This document shows, piece by piece, positions 8,798 through 16,775 of a stretch of DNA of 54,748 bases. The stretch spans positions 1 through 54,748 of the forward strand of contig JAFUNR010000045.1 in the NCBI GenBank assembly GCA_017472965.1. The letters are read 5' to 3'. The notes under the pieces were generated by a model. It was not told where the DNA came from. It ran no database searches and saw only the letters and a program-made list of their open reading frames with translations. This DNA is from Oscillospiraceae bacterium. Lineage in GTDB: Bacteria; Bacillota; Clostridia; Oscillospirales; Ruminococcaceae. The translations under genes were made by a program, and so were the position numbers. Positions within the stretch are counted from its first letter, which is position 1; each line of letters begins with the position of its first letter.

Positions 8798-9808
8798 TTA
8801 ACGGATATGGGCATCCAGCCATGTGCGCAGATCGGCATAGCATTCTGCGCGGGCGGCGGGGCGCTCGTTATGCACCTCATGGCGGCAGCCGGGATACAGC
8901 TTGATGCTCACATCCTGCAGCTGTGCGATGCACAGGCGGTCATACACCGTGCGGACCCCCTTGCCGTAATCGCCCACGGGATCCTCCTCGCCGGCAAACA
9001 GATAAACCGGCAGCGTTTTGGGCAGGGTGGCGGCCCATTCCCTGCGGTTGACGATATCCAGCACCCGCATCAGTTCATGAAAGCCGTTCAGCGTAAAAGC
9101 AAAGCTGCATTTCGGGTCGGCTGCATAGGCGGCCAGCGCGTCGGGATCGCTCGTCACCCATTCCTTGCCGGTGGAGCCTTTGCAGCGTTTGTTGTAAGCG
9201 CCAAAGGCGATTTTTTCCACCAGCGACGAGTGCGCTGTGGAGCCCTTGAGCACGGAAAGAAAGCCTGTCAGTGCGATACCGGCGCCTGCGGCGGGATTAG
9301 GGCCGGCGGTGCCGCTCAAAATAAGACCGGCCAGTTCATCGCCCCAGCATTCGGCGTACCAGCGGGCAAAGAAGCTGCCCATGGAGTGCCCCAGCAGCAC
9401 CAGCGGCAGGTCTCCCCAGCGGCGGCGGGCAAGCTGCGACATGATATGCAGATCCTCCCGTACGCATTCCGCGCCGTTTTCCTCGGCAAAATAGCCGTCG
9501 ATGCCATCCTCACCGGAGGTCGCACCGTGACCCAGATGATCGTTGCCGCATACGGCATAGCCGCAGCTGTTCAGGAATTTTGCCAGTGGTGCGTAGCGGC
9601 GGATGTACTCCTGCATCCCGTGTGAGATCTGTACGATCGCTTTGGGCGGTATGACAGGGTCTTCGTAGAAATAACCCGCAACGATATCCGCACCGTTGGA
9701 GGAGGGATACTCCACCACGGTGCAGCTGCCGTCCTCAGCGGGATATTCGGCTGTTTCGATGCAAAGGGCCTCAGCGGCCATCGCGATGTCGGTCTTTTCG
9801 TTCTTCAT
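8798..9808 (-). CDS. Alpha/beta hydrolase, monoacylglycerol lipase / lysophospholipase type
   Basis: A 336-residue serine hydrolase of the serine-aminopeptidase S33 / Hydrolase_4 group. It has the early HG motif (QISHGMQEY), the D-x-x-G-HG stretch (GNDHLGHGATSG), the nucleophile elbow GHSMG (Ser142), a late acidic region (FAGEEDPVGDYGKGV) and a C-terminal histidine (CRHEVHNE). These enzymes release fatty acids from mono-acyl lipids. It has no signal peptide. The first ATG overlaps the end of the upstream HAD gene by 38 bases; a later ATG (residue 10) would reduce the overlap to about 11 bases but has no ribosome binding site. Co-transcription with the HAD gene is likely. Confidence 0.87.
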   Translation of the reverse strand: MKNEKTDIAMAAEALCIETAEYPAEDGSCTVVEYPSSNGADIVAGYFYEDPVIPPKAIVQISHGMQEYIRRYAPLAKFLNSCGYAVCGNDHLGHGATSGEDGIDGYFAEENGAECVREDLHIMSQLARRRWGDLPLVLLGHSMGSFFARWYAECWGDELAGLILSGTAGPNPAAGAGIALTGFLSVLKGSTAHSSLVEKIAFGAYNKRCKGSTGKEWVTSDPDALAAYAADPKCSFAFTLNGFHELMRVLDIVNRREWAATLPKTLPVYLFAGEEDPVGDYGKGVRTVYDRLCIAQLQDVSIKLYPGCRHEVHNERPAARAECYADLRTWLDAHIR

Positions 9809-10511
9809 CCGGCATACCGTCCTCTCCGTAGATGATGGGCTTCAGTTCCTCGTAACCGTGTACTGTGTAGGTGGGCTGCCATTCGGTGGTGTTTTCGGCA
9901 CTGCCGGGGTTGAACCAGCAGGTGTCCAGTCCGGAATCGATGCCGCCGCGGATATCCGCCGCCAGCGAATCGCCGATCACCAGCACCTTGGCCTTGTTGG
10001 AAATGCCCAGATTTTTCAGTGCGGAATCAAAGAAGCGGCGCTGAGGCTTCTGGCAGCCCATTTTCTCTGAAATAAAAACGGCATCAAAGTATTTCTCCAG
10101 CCCGCTGTCGGCAATGCGGCCCTTCTGCGCCTTGTAAACGCCGTTGGATGCCACGGCAATGGTGGCGACCTCGGCGATCTCCTCCAGAAATTCATCCGCA
10201 CCGGGGATGATGGGGCCGCATTTGGAAAGATTGTTCAGGTATTCGTCGTTCATTTTGGCGGCGTTGCCCTCAAGACCCAGTGTCTCCAGCAGCTGGGCAA
10301 AACGGCGCACCAGCAGCTTTGCTTTGCCGATCTGGCCTTTCTCAAACTGCGCCCACAGCGCCTTGTTGATGGTTTCGTAGGTGTCAAAATTCTCCTGCGT
10401 GACCGGGATGTCGTGTGCAGCAAACAGCTTTTCCAGCGCCATACGCTGGGCGGCATCAAAATCCAGCAGAGTGTTATCCAGATCGATGAGCAGACAGTTG
10501 TAGCGAGCCAT
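9771..10511 (-). CDS. HAD-superfamily YjjG-like nucleotidase
   Basis: A 246-residue HAD hydrolase of the YjjG (non-canonical pyrimidine nucleotidase) type. Motif I is IDLDNTLLDF (Asp10 nucleophile, Asp12 acid/base), motif II is AVASNGVYKAQ, motif III is around KPQRRFF, and motif IV is VIGDSLAADIRGG. The helical cap lies between motifs I and II. Family members dephosphorylate nucleoside monophosphates, including damaged or modified ones. A strong GGAGG ribosome binding site precedes the ATG, and a good promoter (10573-10601) sits upstream, so this is the first gene of the leftward run. Confidence 0.88.
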   Translation of the reverse strand: MARYNCLLIDLDNTLLDFDAAQRMALEKLFAAHDIPVTQENFDTYETINKALWAQFEKGQIGKAKLLVRRFAQLLETLGLEGNAAKMNDEYLNNLSKCGPIIPGADEFLEEIAEVATIAVASNGVYKAQKGRIADSGLEKYFDAVFISEKMGCQKPQRRFFDSALKNLGISNKAKVLVIGDSLAADIRGGIDSGLDTCWFNPGSAENTTEWQPTYTVHGYEELKPIIYGEDGMPDEERKDRHRDGR

Positions 10512-10572
10512 AACGGACCTCCATTTGCTATGCTGCCGCAGAGCGGCGCACGGTTATTCTTTTCCATCATCC

Positions 10573-10601
10573 AGTATACCACAGTTAAGGCAAAATGTCA
10601 T
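10573..10601 (-). promoter_or_regulatory. Promoter of the leftward gene run
   Basis: On the minus strand ATGACA (10601-10596), exactly 17 bases, then TATACT (10578-10573) with extended TGG. It reads toward the YjjG-like gene starting at 10511. Confidence 0.7.
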
Positions 10602-10716
10602 TGCTTTCGCTGCACTTTTTCTGTGGGAAAACCGCGAAAAAGCACCGAAACCGCCGCTGCTGCATAAGCGACTGTATCCCGCACACCCTAGCACAGACAA
10701 GGGAAGGAGACGGGAT

Positions 10717-11109
10717 ATGAAAGAAAAACGAATGACTCTGCCGCGCACGGCGGCACTTTTTGGCATCGGCGCAGCAGGATACTGTCTGCTGGAGATTCTG
10801 TGGCGGGGCCATACCCACTGGAGCATGGGTCTGACAGGCGGTGCCTGTCTTGTAGGTCTTTATGTACTGCACGGCAGGCTGCGTCATCTGCCGCTGGCGC
10901 TGCAGGCGCTGGCCGGGGCGGTGCTGATCACGGCTGCGGAATTCTGTGTGGGGTGCGTGGTCAATCTGCTGCTGGGGTGGAATGTATGGGATTACTCCGG
11001 CTGGCGGGTGCAGCTGCTGGGGCAGATCTGTCTTGTGTTCAGCGCGCTGTGGTATGTGCTCAGCTTCGGGGTGATGGGGGTGTTCCGTCTTGCAGAGCGC
11101 CGTCTGTAA
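10717..11109 (+). CDS. CmpB-like (putative ABC transporter type IV) membrane protein
   Basis: A 130-residue protein with four hydrophobic segments. The loop NVWDYSGWRVQLLGQICLVFSALW matches the WDYS motif of the family named 'putative ABC-transporter type IV' (CmpB), small membrane proteins of Firmicutes whose real role is uncertain. The ATG at 10717 is preceded by GGAAGGAG at about 6-8 bases. The frame is open further upstream, but those residues are not hydrophobic and lack a ribosome binding site. No T-tract terminator is seen after it, although an inverted GCGC-rich repeat follows. Confidence 0.75.
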   Translation: MKEKRMTLPRTAALFGIGAAGYCLLEILWRGHTHWSMGLTGGACLVGLYVLHGRLRHLPLALQALAGAVLITAAEFCVGCVVNLLLGWNVWDYSGWRVQLLGQICLVFSALWYVLSFGVMGVFRLAERRL

Positions 11110-11353
11110 GATGCTGCGCGGAAGAGGGCGCACCTCTGCGACGCGCAGTCGGCTGCGGGCATAGTTGAAAATGCGGCCTTATGAAAACGATACCGGAAAA
11201 AATCTTTGTTTGTTTTCACAAAATCAAAATGTGCAGCTTGTGCAATTTGAACGATTTGTTCCTTGTTTTTTGTATCAAAAAAAGGTATAATGAAATCAAT
11301 TGCGGAAAAACAGCGCCGGGGTACCGGCGAAGATACAACGAGGAAAACATACC
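11110..11353. other. Intergenic region with threonine aldolase promoter
   Basis: A 244-base spacer. A GC-rich inverted repeat lies just after the upstream gene. The right half is AT-rich and contains the promoter of the next gene. No open frame of interest was found. Confidence 0.5.
11263..11291 (+). promoter_or_regulatory. Promoter of threonine aldolase gene
   Basis: TTGTTT (11263-11268), 17-base spacer, perfect TATAAT (11286-11291). The start codon follows 62 bases later. Confidence 0.55.
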
Positions 11354-12388
11354 ATGATCTATTTCAACTGTGATTACAACGAGGGCGCACATCCCGCAGT
11401 GCTGCAGCGCCTGACCGAGACCAATTTTGAGCAGACCATCGGCTACGGCAACGACGCTTACTGCGAGGCCGCCCGTGAGCTGATCCTGACAAAGTGCGAG
11501 CAGCCGGAGGCTTATGTGCAGTTTCTGGTGGGCGGCACACAGGCGAATTTCACCGTCATCGCCTCCATTCTGCGCCCGCATCAGGGTGTGCTGAGCGCCG
11601 ATTCCGGCCATATCAATGTGCACGAGACCGGTTCCATCGAAGCCACCGGCCACAAGGTGCTGGCGCTGCCCTCCGAGCAGGGCAAGATCACCGCAAAGCA
11701 GGTGCGGGATGCCGTGCTGGATCACTGGCGCGACGGCTCTTTCGAGCATATGGTGCAGCCGGGTATGGTGTATATCTCTTTCCCCACCGAGGTGGGTACC
11801 CTGTATTCCAAAGCGGAGCTGACCGAGCTGTACGCCGCCTGTCAGGAGATGAACATCCCGCTGTTCATCGACGGCGCCCGTCTGGGCTACGGGCTCACCG
11901 CACCGGAAAACGATCTGACCCTGCCGGAGCTGGCTGCTCTGTGTGATGTGTTCACCATCGGCGGCACCAAATGCGGCGCGCTCTTCGGCGAGGCGGTGGT
12001 CATCACCAACCGCAACCTGCAGCGGGATTTCCGCTACCTGATCAAGCAGCGCGGCGGCATGCTGGCCAAGGGCCGGCTGCTGGGTCTGCAGTTTGAGGCA
12101 CTGATGAAGGATGACCTGTATTTTACCATCTGCGGCAAGGCGGTGGAGCAGGCCATGACCATCAAGGCCGCCATGCTGGAAAAGGGCTTTGCCTGCAGCG
12201 CGGAAGCGCCCGCCAACCAGCAGTTCTTCATCCTGCCCAACGCCGCGCTCAAGCAGCTGGAGGAAAAATATGTGCTGGAGCATATCGGCCGTGTGGACGA
12301 TAAGCACACCAATGTGCGCGTCTGCACCAGCTGGGCCACCACGGATGAAAATGTGAACGCCTTCATTGCCGATGTGATGGCGCTGTAA
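11354..12388 (+). CDS. Low-specificity L-threonine aldolase-like PLP enzyme
   Basis: A 344-residue fold-type I PLP enzyme similar to low-specificity L-threonine aldolases, which split L-threonine or L-allo-threonine into glycine and acetaldehyde. It shows NCDYNEGAHPAVL at the start, the PLP phosphate region FLVGGTQANFTVIAS, the PLP-stacking histidine in SADSGHINVHETG, FIDGARLGYG with the cofactor-binding Asp, and FTIGGTKCGALFGEA with the Schiff-base lysine. The ATG at 11354 has GAGGAA about 10 bases upstream, whereas the longer frame would start on TTG without a ribosome binding site. It is monocistronic, with its own promoter and terminator. Confidence 0.9.
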   Translation: MIYFNCDYNEGAHPAVLQRLTETNFEQTIGYGNDAYCEAARELILTKCEQPEAYVQFLVGGTQANFTVIASILRPHQGVLSADSGHINVHETGSIEATGHKVLALPSEQGKITAKQVRDAVLDHWRDGSFEHMVQPGMVYISFPTEVGTLYSKAELTELYAACQEMNIPLFIDGARLGYGLTAPENDLTLPELAALCDVFTIGGTKCGALFGEAVVITNRNLQRDFRYLIKQRGGMLAKGRLLGLQFEALMKDDLYFTICGKAVEQAMTIKAAMLEKGFACSAEAPANQQFFILPNAALKQLEEKYVLEHIGRVDDKHTNVRVCTSWATTDENVNAFIADVMAL

Positions 12389-12401
12389 AATGTAAGACAA
12401 C

Positions 12402-12455
12402 AGGCGCAGCCTGAGGTACGAACCGTACTTACAGACTGCGCCTTTTCTTTTTTTG
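12402..12455 (+). terminator. Terminator after threonine aldolase gene
   Basis: A long stem (8 bp, one C-A mismatch, then 3 bp) with an inner GTACG/CGTAC hairpin is followed by a run of T residues from 12443. It isolates the threonine aldolase gene from the BlaI operon. Confidence 0.85.
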
Positions 12456-12463
12456 ATAAAATG

Positions 12464-12475
12464 TTACTTTTGTAA
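12464..12475. promoter_or_regulatory. BlaI-type operator, upstream copy
   Basis: The palindrome TTAC-TTTT-GTAA has the half-sites and spacing known for BlaI/MecI operators. It sits 19 bases before the -35 element of the blaI-like promoter. Its partner at 12534 is the reverse complement. Confidence 0.65.
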
Positions 12476-12494
12476 AATTTTAGAGTAAAGCGGA

Positions 12495-12524
12495 TTGACA
12501 GATCCCATCCCTGTGTGATAGACT
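12495..12524 (+). promoter_or_regulatory. Promoter of the BlaI / M56-sensor operon
   Basis: Perfect TTGACA (12495-12500), an 18-base spacer and TAGACT (12519-12524) with extended TGA. It lies between two TTAC-N4-GTAA palindromes, so repressor bound at both could fence it in. Confidence 0.6.
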
Positions 12525-12533
12525 GAAGGAAAG

Positions 12534-12545
12534 TTACAAAAGTAA
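12534..12545. promoter_or_regulatory. BlaI-type operator, downstream copy
   Basis: The palindrome TTAC-AAAA-GTAA begins about 10 bases after the -10 hexamer, so it covers or follows the transcription start. Its centre is 70 bp from the upstream copy, close to a whole number of DNA turns. Confidence 0.65.
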
Positions 12546-12565
12546 ATTTTCGGAGGGAGCAGAAG

Positions 12566-12940
12566 TTGGAAGAACAGAAGGATAAGATCCACGGCGCAGA
12601 GGTGGAGATCATGCAGGTGCTGTGGGAAAAAGAAGAGCCCGTGCCGTTGGCACAGCTGTGTGCCGAGCTCAACAGCCGCTGCGGCTGGGCGGATTCCACC
12701 ACGCGTACACTGCTGCGCCGTCTGCAGCAGCGCGGCGCAGTGGTGCTGGTCAGCCGCGGGGTCTATGCGGCTGCCGTCACGCAGGATGCCTACGGTCAGC
12801 ATACCGCCCGCCGTCTGGTGGATAAGCTTTTTGCCGGCAGTGCCCGAAAGCTGGTGGCAGCGCTTGTGCGGGACGGTTCTCTCAGTCAGGCGGATGTGGA
12901 TGAGCTGTACGCCATGTTCCATGCGGAGGATAAAAAATGA
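12566..12940 (+). CDS. BlaI/MecI family transcriptional repressor
   Basis: A 124-residue winged-helix repressor of the BlaI/MecI/CopY family, whose dimers bind TTAC-N4-GTAA palindromes and are inactivated by cleavage after the partner M56 sensor is triggered. The N-terminal winged helix has the family pattern AEVEIMQVLWEKEEPVPLAQL, then STTRTLLRRLQQRGAVVL (recognition helix and wing). The C-terminal dimerisation helices include RRLVDKLFAGSARKLVAALV. The start is TTG at 12566, decided by GGAGGGAG at 12552-12559, and the first ATG in frame would remove part of the first helix. It overlaps the M56 gene by 4 bases, so the two are translationally coupled. Confidence 0.9.
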   Translation: MEEQKDKIHGAEVEIMQVLWEKEEPVPLAQLCAELNSRCGWADSTTRTLLRRLQQRGAVVLVSRGVYAAAVTQDAYGQHTARRLVDKLFAGSARKLVAALVRDGSLSQADVDELYAMFHAEDKK

Positions 12941-15900
12941 AAGAATTTCTCATCCTGCTGGGCTGGCTTTCTGCGTCCGGCGGGGTATTGGCGTTGGCAG
13001 TGGCCGCGGTGGGGCGCTTCAGCAAAGGGCGCCTGAGCCGTGCATTCTGCTGCGGGCTGTGGGTGCTGGTGCTGCTGCGGCTGGTACTGCCGTTCGGCGT
13101 GCCGGGCGGGCTGAAGCTGCACACACCGGCTGCCCTGCTGCAGCGACAGCTGCGGCAGGTGCGCTGGGAGCAGCGTATGGAAGCGTTGCAGCAGGGGCCT
13201 ACACCGGCGGAACAGCCAGCCGCGCCGCAAAGCACGGCGGCAGAGGAAAATACAGCGGATCTGTCGGCAGATCCAGCAGAGGCGACCGGCTCTCTTCCCG
13301 AGGCTTCTGCGCTGTCCGGCGCAGAAGCGGGGGAGACCGAAGCTTCACAGCTACTTCCGCTGGCGCAGATCACTGACGCGCAGCAGCTCCCGCCGCAGCG
13401 GCAGAGTATGCTTATCCCGGTTCTGTTCTGGGTGTGGGCATCGGTGGCTGCGCTGCGGCTGCTGTGGCTGCTGGTCAGCTACGGCAGCTTTCGCCGCAGG
13501 GTGCTGCGCGGTGCACAGCCTGCCCGACCGGAGGATGCTGCTCTGCTGGCAGAAGTGTACGGCGGCCGACGGCTGAAGCTGGTGCGCAGTACGGCGGTTG
13601 ATTCGGCCATGGTATTCGGCATTCTTCGGCCGGTGGCGATCCTGCCGGTGCAGGGGATCGCAGAAGCGCAGACCGGAGCCATTCTGCTGCATGAGATGAC
13701 CCACTACCGCCGCGGTGACCTGTGGCTGAAGTGGGCCGCCGCGCTGGCAGAGTGTATCCACTGGTTCAACCCGCTGGTGTGGTTTATGTGGCGGCAGGTG
13801 GCGCATGCCTGCGAGCTTGCCTGTGACGAGGCGGTCATCCGCACCATGACGCAGGAGGAGAAGATGCAGTACGGCGATATTCTGATCGCCTGTGCGGGCC
13901 GGCAGAAGCGTGCTGCGGTACCGGTGACGGCGATCTGTGAAGAAAAACAGATGCTTCGGGAAAGGCTGGTGCATATTGTGAGATACAAAAAACGGGGTTT
14001 GCTTTCGGTTTTCGCCTGCGTTTGCCTGCTGGCGCTGCTGTGCGGCTGCGCGGCGGCTATGGGGCCTGCGGATACCGGCCCTGCCGCCGGCGAGGCTGTG
14101 ATTGTTGAGGATCAGACGAAGAAAGCGGCTGTTGATATTACACCTTTGGAGCTGCCGGAGGCGATCGAACTGGTGCGCAACCATGTGCTGTGCGGCGGCA
14201 GGCTGTGGAAGGAAGGGATCGACCGCACGGAAGAGGATGCTCCCCAGAGGGTGCTCGTTGGAATGGATCCGGCAGGCGGACAGGCGCAGGTCATCCCGTT
14301 CGATTTTCCTGTGCTGCATGAGGAGTACGAGCAAAAGGAGGACTCGCTGCTGCAGCTGCCGGAGGATGTGTACTGTATACAGGTTTCGGAGCAGCTGATC
14401 GATTGCGGAGAGGAATACCCGGCGCTGCTTCGGGCTCACATGCACTATCAGGGCTACGGGGAAGGCGCGCAGAGTATCTTTATGGAATACCGTCTGGGAA
14501 AAATCGGCGCGAACGGTGTTTTGGAAAGCGACACGGTGATGCAGTATGTGCCGCAGGGCAGCGAGGTGCTGCTTTTCCACTGCAGCTCGCCCGGCGTGCT
14601 CTGGGTCGAAAACTTCGATTGGTCGCTGGGTGTCGCACAGCCGCGCAGGCTGCTGGGGCTTTCCACGGCGGATGGCGCTGTGCTGTACGATATTCCCGTG
14701 CCGGTATCCACAGCGATCGTGTCGGTACAGCCGCTGGCAGATAATCGCCTTGCGGTGCATCTGTGCGATATTGAACAAGGCGATTCCGGCGGTTTTATGT
14801 ATCTGCGCGAAACCGGCCGGCTCTGTCTGCTGGATCTGGTCGAGAAAGAGCCTGCGTTTGGCCGTGCGCTGGAGCTTCCCGAAAGCTTTACTGCGGAAAG
14901 TGAATTTATGCTGGCGGATTTTCCGGTGCAGCAGCCCGCTGAAAATGTGACGCTGTACAATCATAACGGGCTTTATGTGTGGGATATCACAGATACCGCT
15001 CTGGTCAAAATATACGATTGGGCCGCAGCCGGTCTGCGCGTGATGCGTTTTATCGCCGTAAATGCGGCAAGCGACTATCTGCTTTTGCCGGACGGCACCC
15101 TGTTTGCCGTGCAGCAGCAGGAGGACTCTCTGCGCCTGCTCACGCTGCGCCCTGCGGAGGATGCGCAGCAGGTCACGGAGGACGGCAGGCAGGTCATCAC
15201 CGTGGGCGGCTGGACAACAGGCATTCCCTTTGATCTTCAGGGGATGATCGCGGATTTTAACCTGAGCCATACGGATGTGCGTGTGGAGCTTATGGACTAC
15301 AGTGATGAGGCGGGAAAGAAAGCGGGACTTGCGGATGGCAGCGCGCTGCTGGAACGGGATATCATCATGGGCAAAGGGCCGGATATCCTGCTCCTGCGGG
15401 CGGAAAGCGCCGCAAAGCTGACCCGTCACGGCGCGCTTGCCGATCTCTACCCGCTGCTGGATGCGGATGAAGAGCTCTCGCGGTCGGATATTCTGCCGAA
15501 CATTCTGGCCGCGCTGGAAACGGAGGGCTGTCTGCCCGCGCTGCTGCCGAATTTCAACATCAGCACAGCAACGGGAAATGCCGGGATCATCGGCGCCGAG
15601 CCGGGCTGGAGCTATGCGGAATTTGAGACCGCTGTCGCCGCCGTCGGTACGGATACGCCCATCAACGGCTATATTGGCCGCAAAGAGGAGCTTTGGTGGC
15701 AGCTGCAAAACGGCGGCAAAGCCTTTATCGATCACGCAGCCGGCAGGGCAAATCTGAATTCTCCCCGTTTTATTGCCCTGCTGGAAACCATAGCCGGCTA
15801 TCCGGAACAGGCGGTCAACGATTACGAGGGCAATCCCAAGCAGAAATATGCGGACGGCACCGTTTTGCTGCAGTTCACCGTGGTTCAGGATTTCAAGTGC

Positions 15901-16446
15901 ATGCGCGAGATCATGTATGAATACGACAATGCGCCGGTGTTCAAGGGATACCCCAACGATGTGGGGACCAACGGCAGCTGGCTGGGCGGTAATCTGCGTA
16001 TCGGCATCAATGCCGCAAGCGGCGAGCAGCAGCTTGCGTGGCAGTTCCTGCGTATGTTCCTGCAAAAGCAGTATCAGGACCGGCTGTGGCGGGGAAAGAA
16101 CATGTTCGAAAGCAGTTTTCCCATCAATACGGAATCACTGCAGGCCATGGCACAGGCGGCGCAAATTCCGGATAAAGGCCTTACGGGCGTACCCGGCTAT
16201 CTGGGAATGGCGGTTGACTGGCCGCAGGAGCAGCTGGATTACTGGAAGCGCGGCGTCACCGATGAGGAAATACAAATGGTGATGGAGCTCATTGCATCCA
16301 CCGAAACGCTGTTTCAGTTTGATGATGAGATCTCTGCCATTGTCAATGAAGAGGCCGCCGTTTTCTTTGCCGGCGGCCGCACCGCACAGCAGACCGCTGC
16401 GATCCTGCAGGATCGGGTGCAGACCTATCTGGATGAGCAATCCTGA
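12937..16446 (+). CDS. M56 (BlaR1-type) protease fused to propeller and solute-binding domains
   Basis: A 1169-residue sensor-transducer. Residues about 5-180 hold three hydrophobic segments around a long Ala/Glu/Pro-rich loop. The zinc protease core follows, with HEMTH at 252-256 in the BlaR1-like context HEMTHYRRGDL, and HACELACDEAV. A further membrane segment (about 352-372) ends in LLCGCAA, a near-lipobox. After it, instead of a penicillin-binding domain, comes a beta-propeller-like region (about 385-745) and a solute-binding-like domain (about 750-1169) paralogous to the lipoproteins at 23488-25887 and 26047-28434; the ends RVQTYLDEQS and RVQTWLDEQS almost match. Known family role: an external ligand activates the protease, which leads to loss of the BlaI repressor. 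Ligand identity (a glycan) is inferred. Confidence 0.9.
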   Translation: MKEFLILLGWLSASGGVLALAVAAVGRFSKGRLSRAFCCGLWVLVLLRLVLPFGVPGGLKLHTPAALLQRQLRQVRWEQRMEALQQGPTPAEQPAAPQSTAAEENTADLSADPAEATGSLPEASALSGAEAGETEASQLLPLAQITDAQQLPPQRQSMLIPVLFWVWASVAALRLLWLLVSYGSFRRRVLRGAQPARPEDAALLAEVYGGRRLKLVRSTAVDSAMVFGILRPVAILPVQGIAEAQTGAILLHEMTHYRRGDLWLKWAAALAECIHWFNPLVWFMWRQVAHACELACDEAVIRTMTQEEKMQYGDILIACAGRQKRAAVPVTAICEEKQMLRERLVHIVRYKKRGLLSVFACVCLLALLCGCAAAMGPADTGPAAGEAVIVEDQTKKAAVDITPLELPEAIELVRNHVLCGGRLWKEGIDRTEEDAPQRVLVGMDPAGGQAQVIPFDFPVLHEEYEQKEDSLLQLPEDVYCIQVSEQLIDCGEEYPALLRAHMHYQGYGEGAQSIFMEYRLGKIGANGVLESDTVMQYVPQGSEVLLFHCSSPGVLWVENFDWSLGVAQPRRLLGLSTADGAVLYDIPVPVSTAIVSVQPLADNRLAVHLCDIEQGDSGGFMYLRETGRLCLLDLVEKEPAFGRALELPESFTAESEFMLADFPVQQPAENVTLYNHNGLYVWDITDTALVKIYDWAAAGLRVMRFIAVNAASDYLLLPDGTLFAVQQQEDSLRLLTLRPAEDAQQVTEDGRQVITVGGWTTGIPFDLQGMIADFNLSHTDVRVELMDYSDEAGKKAGLADGSALLERDIIMGKGPDILLLRAESAAKLTRHGALADLYPLLDADEELSRSDILPNILAALETEGCLPALLPNFNISTATGNAGIIGAEPGWSYAEFETAVAAVGTDTPINGYIGRKEELWWQLQNGGKAFIDHAAGRANLNSPRFIALLETIAGYPEQAVNDYEGNPKQKYADGTVLLQFTVVQDFKCMREIMYEYDNAPVFKGYPNDVGTNGSWLGGNLRIGINAASGEQQLAWQFLRMFLQKQYQDRLWRGKNMFESSFPINTESLQAMAQAAQIPDKGLTGVPGYLGMAVDWPQEQLDYWKRGVTDEEIQMVMELIASTETLFQFDDEISAIVNEEAAVFFAGGRTAQQTAAILQDRVQTYLDEQS

Positions 16447-16454
16447 AATTCTCG

Positions 16455-16634
16455 GGCGTGTTGCAAAATGAAAATTTTACAACACGCCACACGCGAAATT
16501 TCATTTCGCGTGTAAAAACCGCAGGAATTTGCTGCAATATTTGATGATTTTGGCTCTGTAAGAGCCAAAATGGCGGCCACGCCTGGGCCGCCAAATCAAA
16601 TTTGACGGATCTGTTGCAATTTTGCAACAGATCC
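16455..16634. repeat. Array of consecutive perfect hairpins
   Basis: Five inverted repeats of unrelated sequence stand in line: 16455-16488 (9 bp, mismatch, 5 bp), 16489-16513 (11 bp), 16547-16571 (11 bp), 16571-16593 (8 bp) and 16607-16634 (13 bp including the loop edge). A 10-bp palindrome TCAAATTTGA is at 16596-16605. None has a T-run that would make it a plain terminator for the M56 gene. The block ends exactly where the -35 of the next promoter begins. It could be a MITE-like element, a structured RNA or a DNA-level recombination or regulatory site. Confidence 0.75.
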
Positions 16635-16663
16635 TTGACATTTTGCGGCATTCGGTGTATATA
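16635..16663 (+). promoter_or_regulatory. Promoter of the leader ORF / rsgA transcript
   Basis: Perfect TTGACA (16635-16640), exactly 17 bases, TATATA (16658-16663). It begins immediately after the last hairpin of the array and drives a leader of about 370 bases before rsgA. Confidence 0.75.
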
Positions 16664-16727
16664 AAAGATATCCCGCTGCCGGAGAAACTCTGTTTTTGCA
16701 CGGCGGCAAAAGAAAGGAGCTGTTTTG

Positions 16728-16766
16728 ATGTCGGTCGTTTTTATGTTTGAGGTGGCTCTGCCTTAA
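16728..16766 (+). CDS. Twelve-codon leader peptide of the rsgA attenuator
   Basis: A short frame, MSVVFMFEVALP, preceded by AAAGGAG at 16713-16719 (8 bases before the ATG), a better ribosome binding site than many full genes have. Its stop codon lies 10 bases before the first strand of the attenuator stem set (16776), the geometry expected if ribosome position on the leader decides folding. Part of its coding sequence (16746-16754) is complementary to 16947-16955 just before the second small frame. I do not recognise this leader peptide from a named system. Confidence 0.6.
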   Translation: MSVVFMFEVALP

Positions 16767-16775
16767 AACCGCATA

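Noticed and set aside
10681-11140. A second terminator or riboswitch around the CmpB-like gene
   Set aside because: The inverted GCGC repeat after the gene has no T-run and no known riboswitch core could be recognised.
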